Made by a program: the position numbers and the translations under genes. From Bacteroidales bacterium UBA2559 (GTDB taxonomy: Bacteria > Bacteroidota > Bacteroidia > Bacteroidales > Bacteroidaceae): a DNA stretch of 6,751 nucleotides. This document shows, piece by piece, positions 6,750 to 6,751 of this stretch. The stretch covers positions 19,006 through 25,756 of the forward strand of contig DDLZ01000154.1 in the NCBI GenBank assembly GCA_002340405.1, written 5' to 3'. The first letter of the stretch is position 1; each line of letters starts with the position of its first letter. Under the pieces are notes generated by a model. It was not told the origin of the DNA. It saw only the letters and a program-made list of their open reading frames with translations, and made no database searches.

Positions 6750-6751
6750 TG

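Overview
This window looks like ordinary core genome of a Bacteroidales bacterium (Bacteroides/Prevotella-like). The clues are a DUF5683 membrane protein directly behind parAB, an rsfS-ftsH-cdsA run, A-rich leaders without Shine-Dalgarno sequences, and TAnnTTTG-type -7 promoter elements. Species cannot be set from the sequence alone. I see no transposase, phage gene, CRISPR array, tRNA or rRNA.

Layout, left to right. Bases 1-2101 hold a tightly overlapped minus-strand operon, parA-parB-DUF5683. Both junctions are 4-base ATGA stop/start overlaps, and the DUF5683 gene runs off the left edge. Bases 2102-2187 are a short divergent promoter region. Bases 2188-3351 hold lpxB, the only plus-strand gene. 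Its last 57 bases overlap tail-to-tail with cdsA. Bases 3295-6546 hold a second minus-strand operon, transcribed rsfS-ftsH-cdsA, with gaps of 45 and 3 bases. Bases 6547-6751 lie upstream of rsfS. They carry a good -7 promoter element, a dyad beside it, a cluster of TCCGATA heptamers, and open frames running in from the right edge that may be the end of another gene.

How the genes fit together. ParA and ParB segregate the chromosome; the coupled DUF5683 protein is an uncharacterised exported or membrane protein. LpxB makes the lipid A disaccharide, CdsA makes CDP-diacylglycerol for phospholipids, and FtsH is the membrane AAA+ protease that in E. coli balances those two pathways by degrading LpxC. 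RsfS silences ribosomes when growth slows. The window therefore puts lipid A synthesis, phospholipid synthesis and a protease that could arbitrate between them side by side.

No clearly new biological system is visible. The points most worth checking are non-coding: the rsfS promoter dyad, the heptamer cluster at the right edge, the lpxB/cdsA antisense overlap, and the length-variable-looking glycine repeat in FtsH.
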